Made by a program: the position numbers and the translations under genes
The notes under the pieces: generated by a model
The model's database searches: none
The model's input: only the letters and a program-made list of their open reading frames with translations
What the model was told of the DNA's origin: nothing
Part shown: positions 42,191-53,190 of the stretch, one piece after another
Position numbering within the stretch: the stretch's first letter is position 1
Layout of the letters: each line of letters begins with the position of its first letter
Source: Euphorbia lathyris
Lineage: Eukaryota > Streptophyta > Magnoliopsida > Malpighiales > Euphorbiaceae
NCBI RefSeq assembly: GCF_963576675.1
Contig: NC_088912.1
Location: forward strand, 96,625,895 to 96,689,894
Reading direction: 5' to 3'
Length of the DNA stretch: 64,000 nucleotides

Positions 42191-43980
42191 CTATTCGTTT
42201 TTAGGTACCCAATTCTTTTTGGGTCCTTTCTTGTTAGTGTAAACAGGTGCAAAATCATACTTTAATTTGTGGCGACATACTTTTATGGTGTGGCCTGGCT
42301 TACCACAGAAGTCACAAAATTTTACCCTTTGAGGGTTATACTGAGTGCGGTCGGCATTGTTGTGCTGAGCATGCCAGCATACCTTGGTAGTATGACCTTT
42401 CTTACCACAGAAGTCACATTGGACAGTCTGTTTGTTATGCCAGCACACAGCTTTTGTGTGTCCTTTCTTCCTACAACAGCTACATTGAGTAAGCTGTTTA
42501 TGCTGACCAGTACCTAAGTACTCAGCATGGGGTTTATTCTTAGTTGAACCTTTTATTTGATTCTGTAATGTTGTGACATCCTTTCTAAGTTTCTTTGACT
42601 CAGTTTGAACCTCCGTGACAAACTTATGTAAGATTTGCATGTTGGTATGTAAATCTGAGTTGTCCTGGAGGAGATATCGGAGGTCACTCAGCTTGACCTC
42701 CCCAATCTCGTCGCAGCGCCTGCTGAGTGACTTAATCTTTTTGTTACACTTCTTAGTTAGTGTATATAAGTCACTCAGGGCATTTACCATTCGTTTCTAA
42801 GCAGAAGCAAGGATGTTACCTCATTGTTGTTTTCCTCCTGCTCAGAATCTCCAGAGAGGTCAGCTTGCTCAGGTTGAGATTGGTCAGCTCCATCATCTGC
42901 CATGAAACATATGTTGGCTGTTTCATTTTGCTCAGCTTCAGATGATGTCGACTCATCACTGTCACTCCATGTGGCCACCATTGCCTTTTTGCTTCCATTC
43001 TTATCTTTCTTCAGATTAGGACAGCTTGACTTAATATGCCCAGTTTGATGGCACTCATAACATGTGACAGGCTTCGAGCTGTCCTTTTTGTATCTGGTGT
43101 CACTGGACTCAGCTTTATATCTATCTCCTCTCTTGTATGGCCGCTTACTATTTCTTTCATTTCTTTTGAACAGCTTTTTCATTTTTCTAGTAAACATGGC
43201 CATTTCCTCATCATCAGTTGACTCAGCTTCTGTGGAGTCAGCTTTCATCACTAGTGATTTCTGTTTCTTATCCTCAGATTTTTCTTTAGCTTCAAAGTTT
43301 TTCATGGAAATTTCATGAGTCAGCAAGGAACCGATCAGCTCATCATATTTGTATGTGGTCAGGTCCTGAGCTTCCTCTACTGCTGTCTTCTTGGCTTGCC
43401 AGCTTTTGGGAAGACTTCGTAAGATCTTCTCCACTTGTTCTTCTTCAGTGAAATTCTTACCGAGTCTTTTAAGCTCATTTATTATGTTGGTGAACCTGGC
43501 ATTCATTGCTGAGATGTCCTCATTGTTAGTCATCTCGAACAGCTCATACAATCGCATGTGTTGGTTCACTTTGGATTCCTTGACCTTGCTGGTGCCTTCA
43601 TAAGTTACTTCCAACTTCTTCCAGATCTCCTGTGCTGACTCACAACCTGAAATCTTATTGTATTCTGCAGCATCTAGAGCACAGTGAAGCATATTGATAG
43701 CCGAAGCATTATTTTGTAATTTTCTGAGGTCATCCTCTGTCCACTCAGTTTCACTCTTGATAATTTTCTCATTATCAACAGTTTTATAAGGTATATGTGG
43801 ACCTTGAACTATTGCAAGCCATGCACTCATGTTTGTGGCTTGAATAAAGTTCTTCATCCTATTCTTCCAGAATGTATAATTAGATCCAAAGAATATGGGA
43901 GGTCTAGTGATTGATAATCCCTCAGGGAGTATCTGTGTTGTTTGGTTTCCTGGGAGGAAATGAGTGCTATTCTCACCCAT
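42191..43980 (-). pseudogene. gag: Gag of SIRE-like copia element A
   Basis: Starts at ATG 43980, soon after the PBS. UBN2-type copia gag: RPPIFFGSNYTFWKNRMKNF, IWKKLEVTYEGTSKVKES, a helical capsid region and ETxxxTYKYDELIGSLLTHE. It carries four CCHC zinc knuckles: CYECHQTGHIKSSC near 43030-43070, then CSCCRKKGHTKAVC, CDFCGKKGHTTKVC and CDFCGKPGHTIKVC between about 42480 and 42260. A 1-bp deletion at about 42787 (versus element C) ends the first frame at 42784, and the frame 42790-42191 continues it. The final stop TAG (42191-42193) is in frame with pol and shared with element C. Confidence 0.9.
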
Positions 43981-44023
43981 TTTTTGGGATCAGCTCAAGA
44001 TTGTTAGATCTTTGAGTAGTGAG

Positions 44024-44040
44024 CTTAGGCTCTGATACCA
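44024..44040 (-). promoter_or_regulatory. Primer binding site of element A (initiator Met tRNA)
   Basis: On minus TGGTATCAGAGCCTAAG, two bases after the LTR end. TGGTATCAGAGC is the classic complement of the initiator methionine tRNA 3' end. Confidence 0.95.
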
Positions 44041-44042
44041 CT

Positions 44043-44201
44043 TGTTGGTCCCTAGTAATTAGTTCCAAGGGGGGTTAGGAACTAATGTAACTTTTTCGCT
44101 TTTAATTATGCTGACTTAATGTTATTTTAAAAGTTTGATAACTCAGCGTGTTGGTCAGCACGGCCGATTGATTAGTCAGACAGTTTTAGTTCTATGCTGG
44201 C
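44043..44201 (-). repeat. 5' LTR of element A, inner part
   Basis: First 159 bp (plus-strand left side) of the 5' LTR, matching 24049-24207. It is interrupted at 44201 by element E and resumes at 51021. Confidence 0.92.
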
Positions 44202-44903
44202 TGATAACTTGTGGAAAAATCCTTGATCGGAGCACTTCCCTGTGAGGCGCCGTTGGGATCGGCCGGGGACACTCCGATGCCAAAGTCAGTAATATTTCTG
44301 AGAATAAACTGTAAGCACAAAAGTAGAATCAGTAAGTGTCCCTTTGATCCTAGGAAGCTGGAGTATTTATATAGGTTTCTGTAACCTTCAGCATTAATGG
44401 GGAAGCAGGTGAAGAGTTGTGTCATTACTCATCTTTAATTGCTATCAATTCTCCATTAATCCCAACATTTAGCATTAAAACCCTCAGAGTTGAGGTATTC
44501 GAACAGTCAAGTCTTTATTCCCCTTTAATGGCTATTAATTGCCATTTAATTGTATTTATTCCCATTCATGGATGGTAATAAAGGCGCCTTTTGGTATTCT
44601 TAGATCCGTCAAGACATATGTACACTCTCCTTGAGAGCTATGGCGGGTCTCCACTACTCGCTCTCATCGGGCGTATCTCGTTATGGCGTATCTCGCTATG
44701 GTCCACGTGATGTGGCATAATGCTAGAAACTCCTTCATTTTCTTCGTTATTTATATATTCACCCCTGCATTAATCCTGCAATAATTATCATTAATTCCAC
44801 ATTAATCATGCATAAATATCTCTTTTAGAAGGAATAATGGTTTGCCATTATTTATATTAATTTTCCCTTATTCCTTATTCAAGAATAATTTGGGTTGTTA
44901 TCA
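44202..44903 (-). repeat. 3' LTR of element E
   Basis: 702 bp. On plus it runs TGATAACTTGTGG...TTGTTATCA, with perfect 7-bp terminal inverted ends. Confidence 0.92.
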
Positions 44904-45353
44904 GAAGCCCCCCCTAAAGGTATAAAAAGCTCTTTAGGGCTGTTTAAATGGTGTTTCATTTTTCTATCTTGGAGGAAAGTGGACCCGCCCTAGATGGGGG
45001 ATCACATATGGATATGATACGCTTTTAGGGGATTTTCCTTCTTCGTGGATAGGTGGCCAACCATATCCATTGTTAGCCTCTAGGGGCTTCTTGAGAGTTA
45101 TATTTCCTTTAGAAAGGAATAACCTGCCCTTTGTGGGACCATTTGTTCCTACCGCATAGGCTTATGATTCGCCTTAGGGACTTCTTTTCTTCAGTTCTGC
45201 CATATTCAGGAGAATGACCTGCCCTTAGGGATCAGTAAGAATGATCATCCATTTAGGGACTTTTGTGCATTTCGTAGGGGGGTTTTGACACTCTAGGCAC
45301 TTGCCTTTTTAGCATTTACTCATTTTCCAAAGTGTTTTTACTTTGCATTTGTG

Positions 45354-45640
45354 AAGACGAGACTTCATTGCTTTTGATGAAGACGAGGCTTCATTGCTTT
45401 TGATGAAGACGAGGCTTCATTGCTTGGATGAAGACGAGGCTTCATTGCTTTTGATGAAGATGAGGCTTCATTGCTTGGATGAAGACGAGGCTTCATTATT
45501 TAGAGATGAAGACGAGGCTTCATTATTTGGATGAAGACGAGGCTTCATTATTTGGATGAAGACGAGGCTTCATTGTTTGGAGATGAAGACGAGGCTTCAT
45601 TGTTTGGAGATGAAGACGAGGCTTCATTAGTTGGATGAAC
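45354..45640. repeat. Array of 11 hairpin-forming repeats of 25-27 bp in element E
   Basis: Eleven units of GAAGACGAGGCTTCATT plus a variable 8-10 bp linker (GCTTTTGAT, GCTTGGAT, ATTTGGAT, GTTTGGAGAT). In most units ATGAAG-ACGAGG-CTTCAT forms a perfect 6-bp stem with a 6-nt loop, so the array could fold as a row of hairpins in DNA or RNA. It lies in the 3' part of element E, between the pol remnant and the PPT. Confidence 0.9.
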
Positions 45641-45734
45641 CCTTTGCTTTCGAGAACTATTTTTACTAATGCATTATATCTTTTAGCAAGTAACTTTTCT
45701 AGAATCTGGTTTAGGATTTCTCTGATTGTTTAGG

Positions 45735-46600
45735 GTAGGTGGCCAGCCGTACCCCAATGTGTGAACCTTTGTGAAGGTTAGAAGCTTTTATTCCTGGTGA
45801 GGAAGTTAAGCTGCCTTAGGCGATCGATTTGCTTCCTATCTTTGAGGTGAATCGATCCGCCGCCAGGTCTTGAGACTCTTCTTTGGGAAGAGTATTTGAG
45901 AGTGTAAAGTTCTCATGTCTGAGAAATGTTTTAACTCTGTCTCTGGCGGCAATCAATCGTTTCCTATCTTTGAGGTAGATCGATCCGTCGCTGAGATTAT
46001 TGTCCGATTGTTTGTAAAACTTAAGTACAATGGTTTTAATCCTTATGGTCGCCATTTACTTTTACGTTTACGTAAGTAAATATATAAGTTTGTAGGATTT
46101 AATATGGAGTAGGTGGCCAGCCATACTCCGTTGTGCGAACCTTTGTGAAGGTTTGAAGCTGTTCTATTCCTTCTAGAGGAAGTAAAGCTGCCTAGGGGAT
46201 CAACTTGCTACCTATCTTTGAGGTGAAGCGATCCGCCCGTAGGACTTGTGAACCCTTCTTTGGGAAGGGAGTGAGAGAGTGTAAAGTCCTTGCGTCCAAG
46301 GAATGTTTTAACTCTTTCTCGAATGGTGATCATCTAAAGATGGATCCGCCCATGAGAGTGTTCTCCTATCTTTGAGGAGAAAGTTGAGGGTGTAATGATC
46401 TCATGTTTGAGACGATTTTAACCCGCTTTTGATGGTGGTCAATCCTTTTCCTGTCTTTGAGGACAGAGTTGAGCTCATTTGAAAGCTCTTGAGGGTCTGT
46501 GCTTCTTATCTTTGTGGAAAAGGGGATCCGCCCGTGATGGGATCAATTGTCCTATCTTTGAGGTAATTGATCCGCCTGTGGAACTTTTCATTCGCCAGCC
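45735..46600. repeat. Diverged ~375-bp repeats in the 3' region of element E
   Basis: Blocks starting AGGTGGCCAGCC recur at 45737 and 46112 (a weaker one at 45052, AGGTGGCCAACC). Each is followed by GAACCTTTGTGAAGGTT and then CCTATCTTTGAGGTRAAKCG with ATCCGCC. The CTATCTTTGAGG word recurs at least six times up to about 46560. Confidence 0.75.
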
Positions 46601-46739
46601 ACTAGGCGTATATCAGCACTAAAAGCTAGGCAAATGAATATAAGAAGTATGGCGAGAAAGAATAAATTATAAAATATAGGATACTATAACAGTTTAATGC
46701 ACATATAAGAATACGTAAAAATACTGATTTTTAGGCCTA

Positions 46740-47720
46740 TGGTTCCGTCTTTTCTGAGCAACTAGAACCGCATCCTCAATGATGTTTAACTTATGAGTAA
46801 TCACATCTGGGCTTACTCCTGTGGGGATCTCATTCTCCTATGCAAATAGGCTTTCAAACTCAATGAGAACTTTCGTAACATCCTCCTTGATCTCAGGTAT
46901 TAATCCTTTGGCGATCCGCACCCGCTTTCCATCAGCAATAAGGAGCGTTTTTGTGTCGCCTAAAGCTGTAGTGACAAGTTCATCTTCCTCACCTTCGTCA
47001 TCTTTGAATTGTGGGCGGATCGATAGTGACGCCGAGTATAAGTCTCTTTAGCCACCTTTTGGTTCCCGCTAATCATTACTCCTCCTTTACTGGTGGGAAT
47101 GTACATTGTCAGACGACGGATGGAAATTAGGGCTGCAACCTCTGGCCCTTGGTCTGGATAGTGTGACCCGTCACTCCAATGATGTCAACAATGGTTGTTT
47201 CTATTTGGATCGGATCAACCTTTAGTTTGGCGAATGCACCTATGGTGATGACATTGCGAGAACTGCCCGTGTCTTTACTCGCTTTATTTTATCTCCCATC
47301 CTTGAATTGCCATTGTTACTACCAATGCATCTGCATGTGGAGAGATTACTGGACCTGTTTCTGCAAAAGGAGCAATGGAGGGATGTTTTATCCAGAGCGG
47401 ATATTTTTGCTTTTTCCACGGGTGGCTGATACACTGGTCCATCTGCTATGACATTAATGACACTTTTGAATTTATTTTTGGGATCTGTCTTCTGCTTGTC
47501 ATCTTGTTATTTGTTATTCTGGACAAAGCTATCTAGTTTGCCAGCTCCCAGCAAGCTTCAGTGTGGTGGCCAACCTGTAGTACGCTTTGGCGTTTCTTCC
47601 AATGGTTACATGCTCCCCTCCTTTGGGTTCGGGATATGTAATGTCCCGCTTATATTGAATCTTTTCTTTTATATTGTGGCAAGTTGGAAGCTTTAAACAT
47701 TCTGTCCGCTTCGTACCCCA
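46740..47720 (-). pseudogene. Element E: gag zinc-finger, protease and RT-linker remnant
   Basis: On minus: a gag C-terminal piece (YPEPKGGEHVTIGRNAK, near 47600-47560), then HADALVVTMAIQGWEIK (47335-47285), a frameshift, the protease active site DTGSSRNVITIGAFAKL (from 47273), LISIRRLTMYIPTSKGGVMI, and the protease-RT linker RVRIAKGLIPEIKEDVTKVL with GVSPDVITHKLN down to about 46740. Each block aligns with the corresponding region of element D. Several stops and shifts are present. RT proper and integrase do not follow. Confidence 0.8.
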
Positions 47721-47929
47721 GGATCCGTGCTGTGAATGGCGAATTCATGTTAACTTGATGGCGTACCTTTCTGCATTGTTCTCTTGTCTATATAGAGCGG
47801 TATGCCCTCGTCTTTCAATCTCATCATTCGTGTGTTCAATGTTGAACCATGATGGTGAAGCCGGCTCTTGATCTTGATCTCGATCATGTTGAGGTTATGT
47901 TTGGAGCTATGGTTTAACGCGGATGGATG

Positions 47930-48430
47930 TTGTCACAACCGTGGGAGCCATTTTATCTAGCTTCGAATATCTTGTCTCCGCATCCTTCAACATTTTGCTA
48001 ACATAATAGATGGAGAACTGCTGACCTTATTCTTCTTGAATAACCACGGTGCACATAGCTTTATCCATGATAGATTGATACAAATGCAGGTCTCCCCTTC
48101 AGATTGGTCTGCTCATCAAGGGTGGTTCTGCTAGGAATTGTTTTGTACCTTGAAATGTTTGTTGACAATCTTCCTAGTATGATGATCCGCCCGTTCAACC
48201 TCTGGATCTTTCTCACCCTTTGTGGGGCTTTCATTTAGGCGCTCTTTTCACCTTTCTCCTCGTAGGGCTTTTATTTAGACGCTCTTTTCGCCATTTGCCT
48301 CGTAGTGCTTTTACTTTATCTGGATTTGCTCTAACTCCTTTTTGGCTAATGATGTAGTCAAGGATTTTTTCTGAAGTGACTTTGAATATACACTTCTCTG
48401 GATTGAGCTTTATTTTTCATGCCAGTGTTT
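47930..48430 (-). pseudogene. Element E: RT C-terminus and RNase H remnant, upstream of the gag piece
   Basis: On minus: LNPEKCIFKVTSEKILDYII and RANPDKVKAL near 48425-48310 (end of RT), then MDKAMCTVVIQEE, a stop, GQQFSIYYVSKMLKDAETRY and SKLDKMAP (RNase H, about 48115-47945). These match element D at 29440-29930. In the transcription direction of E they precede the gag/protease remnant, which is the reverse of the canonical order. Confidence 0.8.
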
Positions 48431-50299
48431 GGCACTGGTTGCAGTATTAGCAATTCCCTTGTACTTGTGGGTTAGTACTGAAAGAACTCCAGAAGTGAGG
48501 CATATCCTGTCCATTATTAAAAGATTGTGGTAAGGCATAAAAGCTATATTCACTTACCTTGGGGATTAATGGCTTGATCCATGGAACTGACTTCATAGTG
48601 AAAGACTATTTGCATTGACCTTTGTTGGCAAATATCATGTACGATGCAATGTCTTTTTATGGAATTCTTAGTTCATCTTGGAATCAATTTAGTAATTCCT
48701 TTACGTTGGTTCCTGACTCTAGAATGAACTTAGTCAAAGGATAAAACTGAGTAAATATTATATGTCAAACAAATTCATAATAGAATTTTATTCATGATTG
48801 TGTTAATAATACCACATATAACGGTCATAACCATAAAGATTACTACTGCACATAAATATCATAATGAATTCTTAATAAATAACCATAATGAAAATGGTTT
48901 AAGAACAATGTCCTTTTGTATTTCAATGCACATTAATATCCAAGATAGCATATTTATTTTAAACATCATAAAAGTTATGACATTCTATATTGGGAAAGAT
49001 ATCTTACATAGTTGCTATTTACTTGCAATTAATATTGTGCATCCATACATTAATGGCATTCAGAGATCATTAAAGCCTCATTTGAATGAGGTGTAATTAA
49101 AGAAAGGTAAGTGATGATTTAATAATATAGTTATATATAAAATTACTCTTATATCATTTCATTTGTACGAATAAAATAAAAGAGAAAGGGTCATTTTGGA
49201 AGAAAAATACATGTACCATGATTCTCCTCCAATTTGGAGTGTAAGGAAAATTACTCAAAATCCACTATCACCTACCTTCACATACAATCCTCCAATCTTT
49301 AAGGAATTCTCATGTATATCCTAAGAATTTCGCATAAATTAATGTTCTGATCCGAAACCGACACTTGCACTATTTTGTAGTTAGCTCAGGATATGAAAGT
49401 TTTGTTTATCCAATTTGGTAATTCATCAGTCCATAATGGCTTTAATAGTTAGGGACAATTACAGGATAATTACAAATAGACTCTATATTTTCAAGTCTCT
49501 TGTGTTGGTAACAGAAATTCTAACAATGTCAAATAAACAGTTTTTATATGAATAGACACATCCTTGTAAAAAAGGGAATGAAATAACTGTTTGACAAAAC
49601 AATATTCAAAAATATGAATTTCTGATATTAAAAGTACTATATAGGAGAAAAGCCATATATAGATGGTGAATTGTACAAGGAAAAACCAAATATGATTTTT
49701 TTGTAATTTATTCTAATAGTTATATGCATGTTCATCCAAAAGACCGACCAGATCTAAATCATTTGTAATTACATGAGCCCTTTTATGCTATTTTAATATC
49801 AAATGACAAAATCACATTGAATGGATGATTTTTTTTTTTATAAATCCCAAGATTACGGGTCTTATACGTGCGTTTGTACTAATTCAATAATAATGGCATA
49901 TTACACTTGTCATGCATAAAAATATGAGGGCATAGTAAGCATGCAAGATTTAATGAAATATTTGTGTCTATGACTTCATCTTTCACAATTTATTAGATTT
50001 ATCATAATAACATGTAATGATATTCATAGCACTTTATAAGAGTGAGGGATCTCGATTTTCTTTAATTAAAAATGGAATAAGAAAGGGAAGGAAACTTATC
50101 TTTTTCATCATAAAGTTTTCAGATTTAATGTAGAAAACTCTTTCCCACCAATATATGGAGAACTGTATCTTTGGATAGATTTGTTGTACTGATTGAGCCA
50201 AGGTTTGAGATTGTGATTTCTATTCCGTTGACTCCATTGTTTTGTTCTTTGTGAAACTCTATACAATCAAGATTTTGCGATCTTCTGTTTGTTAGAGAT
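48431..50299 (-). other. Element E: AT-rich 5' internal region of unknown origin
   Basis: No coding domain is recognised. Open frames here are short and low-complexity. The sequence next to the PBS (50125-50299) may be the remains of a gag leader, but I cannot show it. Confidence 0.5.
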
Positions 50300-50318
50300 C
50301 CACGCTCACCGCACCAAT

Positions 50319-51020
50319 TGATAACTTGTGGAAAAATCCTTGATCGGAGCACTTCCCTGTGAGGCGCCGTTGGGATCGGCCGGGGACACTCCGATGCCAA
50401 AGTCAGTAATATTTCTAAGAATAAACTGTAAGCACAAAAGTAGAATCAGTAAGTGTCCCTTTGATCCTAGGAAGCTGGAGTATTTATATAGGTTTCTGTA
50501 ACCTTCGGCATTAATGGGGAAGCAGGTGAAGAGTTGTGTCATTACTCATCTTTAATTGCTATCAATTCTCCATTAATCCCAGCATTTAGCATTGAAACCC
50601 TCAGAGTTGAGGTATTCGAACAGTCAAGTCTTTATTCCCCTTTAATGGCTATTAATTGCCATTTAATTGTATTTATTCCCATTCATGGATGGTAATAAAG
50701 GCGCCTTTTGGTATTCTTAGATCCGTCAAGGCGTATGTACGCTCTCCTTGAGAGCTATGGCGGGTCTCCACTACTCGCTCTCATCGGGCGTATCTCGTTA
50801 TGGCGTATCTCGCTATGGTCCACGTGATGTGGCATAATGCTAGAAACTCCTTCATTTTCTTCGTTATTTATATATTCACCCCTGCATTAATCCTGCAATA
50901 ATTATCATTAATTCCACATTAATCATGCATAAATATCTCTTTTAGAAGGAATAATGGTTTGCCATTATTTATATTAATTTTCCCTTATTCCTTATTCAAG
51001 AATAATTTGGGTTGTTATCA
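50319..51020 (-). repeat. 5' LTR of element E
   Basis: 702 bp, nearly identical to 44202-44903. On minus it holds CTATATAAATAC (50480-50491), a good TATA box, so it retains a promoter. The PBS follows at 50318 and below. Confidence 0.92.
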
Positions 51021-53190
51021 CTGACTAAGACTGCTTGACTTGAGAGTTGGGAATTGACACTTGAAATGTCAGCTTCCAACTTAGCACTCAGATTTACTCA
51101 GTTTCAGTTTTAACAATTTATAAGCTGAGTAAATACAACAAGCAACACATGCATATATATATATATAGAGTGAGGCTATAGAGAGGGATTCCCTCACTTT
51201 TTATTCTAAGGGAAGAATACTTACCAAACAATATCCTCCTAATTTAATTAACCAATTTTAATTTAATTAAAATCCTAACCACTCTCTTTCTCTCTCCTTC
51301 CCTGAAACCGATTCACATGTGCTGCTTTTTCCACGGCTTCCATTTCTTCTTGATTTTCTACACCTTCCTTTTGTAATGTATATATGCGATTTTCTACAGC
51401 ATATGTCTTGGCTTGTATGATTGCTTGATTACCATATTGATTGCCTTTGCTCAAAAAGTTTCAGTAACAGACTGCAACTGAGAAAAGGCCTCTTTCTTTG
51501 TTCTTCTTTTTCCTTTTTATTTCACCAGAGATGTTCAATAATTAAAATTACAAAATGCATTATTACTCTTATTTTCATGCATTAAAATATTTTTCCACCT
51601 CATTAAAGTTATACAATTGCACCAAGAGATGGATTTGGATACTCTCAGTGCTATGAAAGCACCGACTCGGGTGCAGACATGGTGCGGGTGCGGATGCAGA
51701 TGCCGCAAACTGCATTTTAAAAAAAATATAAGACATGGGTGCGGTGAGATAAGTAAATTTTATATAATTTATTTTAATTGGCGAATCACCCAATTTGGAC
51801 AGAGATCTTGACAGAAATATTATCTTAGTGATATATCTATAGGCACCTTCAATCAGAGAGAGAGAGAGTCGTGAATCAGAAATATCAGAGAGAAAGAACA
51901 GTGTGAATCGGTTTCAGGGAAGGAGAGAGAAAGAGAGTGGTTAGGATTTTAATTAAATTAAAATTGGTTAATTAAATTAGGAGGATATTGTTTGGTAATT
52001 AGAATAATGCTATTCTTCCCTTAGAATAAAAAGTGAGGGAATCCCTCTCTATAGCCTCACTATATATATATATATATATATATATTGAGAGAAAGAGTTT
52101 AGAAGTTACTCAGCACGACTTATCCTGGTTCGGCCTCTCTGCCTACGTCCAGTCCCCAGTTCCTCCTGGGATTTTCAATCCAATACTGAGCTCTTTCAAG
52201 GTAGAGCACAAACCCTTTACAAGGCAGTGAGTATGCAAGAGTACGTCCTCTATTCGTCTACTCAGCTCCTACTAAGTACTACAACCCAACACTTAGATTT
52301 TTCTACCACTGAATACTTACAACCAAGTACTCAGCTCAACACTCTCAATATTCCTATTGATCACACACTTGTTCTTTTTCAACTAAAGAACACCTTAGAT
52401 GATTACAAAACAATCAATCTAGCATTTACACAGAGAATAGAAACATTGGTGTAAGATCTTTTTGTATTTGAGTGCTTTGAAGATTTTCTCTCTTATATTT
52501 TTCTTTTGATACTTCGGCAAGTGATCCAATGTTCTTGATTGTCCTTTTATAGATGAAAATCTAATCCTGGATCATTTTGAATTGGTTTAGCCGTTGTGTC
52601 CAAAACGGCTCTTTTAGGAAACATCTTCTGGTCAGCTTCAGACTGTTCCGCCATTCCCTTCCTCTGTTTTCTTCAGGCGTCAGATTTTGTCTTCTTGCAT
52701 CAGACTTGTCTTTTTGTGCCAGTTGTTTTTTACCAATAATCCATAGACCCATGTTTCTTGGAATTAGTCTTCTGTGTATTTTCGAGGCTTCAATTATTGG
52801 TGCAGAAGATTGGCAGACTTTGTCCTTTAGTGAACGGATCCTTCATGCTGTCCTGACTGTCACTCAGCTTCATTCATTATCTTCGAATGTTCAACTTCCA
52901 TGCTGAGTTCCTTCTTAGTCAGCTTCATTCGGTTTATTCAATTCTGAAGGAGTCTTCTAATTTAGTCAGCTTCGTTCTGGCAACTTTGAAGGAAGCTTCT
53001 GATGCTGAGTTCTACTTCACTCAGCTTTGACTTATGCTGACTTTTGACCTGTTTAACTTTATATATATATTTTTGCACTCAATATTGAACAAACACATTA
53101 GTACAATTAAATCAAATCATTTAAATTTAATTGTCTCTTAATCAAGGATGATTTTGTCAAATCAAAATCTTGTGGAAAGGTGTTTCAACA
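51021..53190 (-). repeat. 5' LTR of element A, outer part (interrupted by MITE F)
   Basis: Continues the LTR from 44201 (51021-51025 is the target copy of E) and matches 24208-25490, apart from the roughly 0.9-kb insert 51169-52061 in its (TA)n tract. TATAAAA on minus at 52545-52551. It ends TTTCAACA at 53190, after which RT of element B resumes. Confidence 0.9.
51169..52061. mobile_element. Mutator-like MITE F with ~150-bp terminal inverted repeats
   Basis: The left arm (51169-51317), from AGTGAGGCTATAGAGAGGGA to GAAACCGATTCACA, is repeated inverted at 51902-52061 with a small indel near AGAATAC. Such long TIRs without a transposase point to a Mutator-like non-autonomous element. It inserted into the (TA)n tract of A's LTR, so the target duplication is hidden. 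The interior (51320-51900) contains a GGTGCGGGTGCGGATGCAGA stretch and no gene I recognise. Confidence 0.7.

Larger units (their letters stand above)
44202..51020 (-). mobile_element. Non-autonomous Tat-type LTR retrotransposon E
   Basis: LTRs 44202-44903 and 50319-51020 (702 bp each, about seven substitutions by eye), flanked by CTGGC (44197-44201) and CTGAC (51021-51025). The minus orientation is set by the PBS beside the right LTR (TTGGTGCGGTGAGCGTGG, 50301-50317 on minus) and a PPT beside the left LTR (TTTAGGGGGGGCTTC). The ends TGATAAC/GTTATCA and the PBS resemble element D. The interior carries only broken pol/gag pieces in permuted order (46750-48430), a repeat-rich 3' region (45050-46600) and about 1.9 kb of AT-rich 5' DNA. 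It cannot encode a complete Pol. Confidence 0.9.

Noticed and set aside
44192..44425. Open frame repeated at 50306-50542
   Set aside because: It lies within the LTRs of element E and is repeated only because the LTR is repeated.
45354..45640. CRISPR-like array
   Set aside because: Direct repeats with short spacers, but the spacers are near-identical 8-10 bp linkers and the context is a plant retrotransposon.
48794..49096. 100-codon open frame in the 5' part of element E
   Set aside because: AT-rich low-complexity sequence with no homology to gag and no start context.
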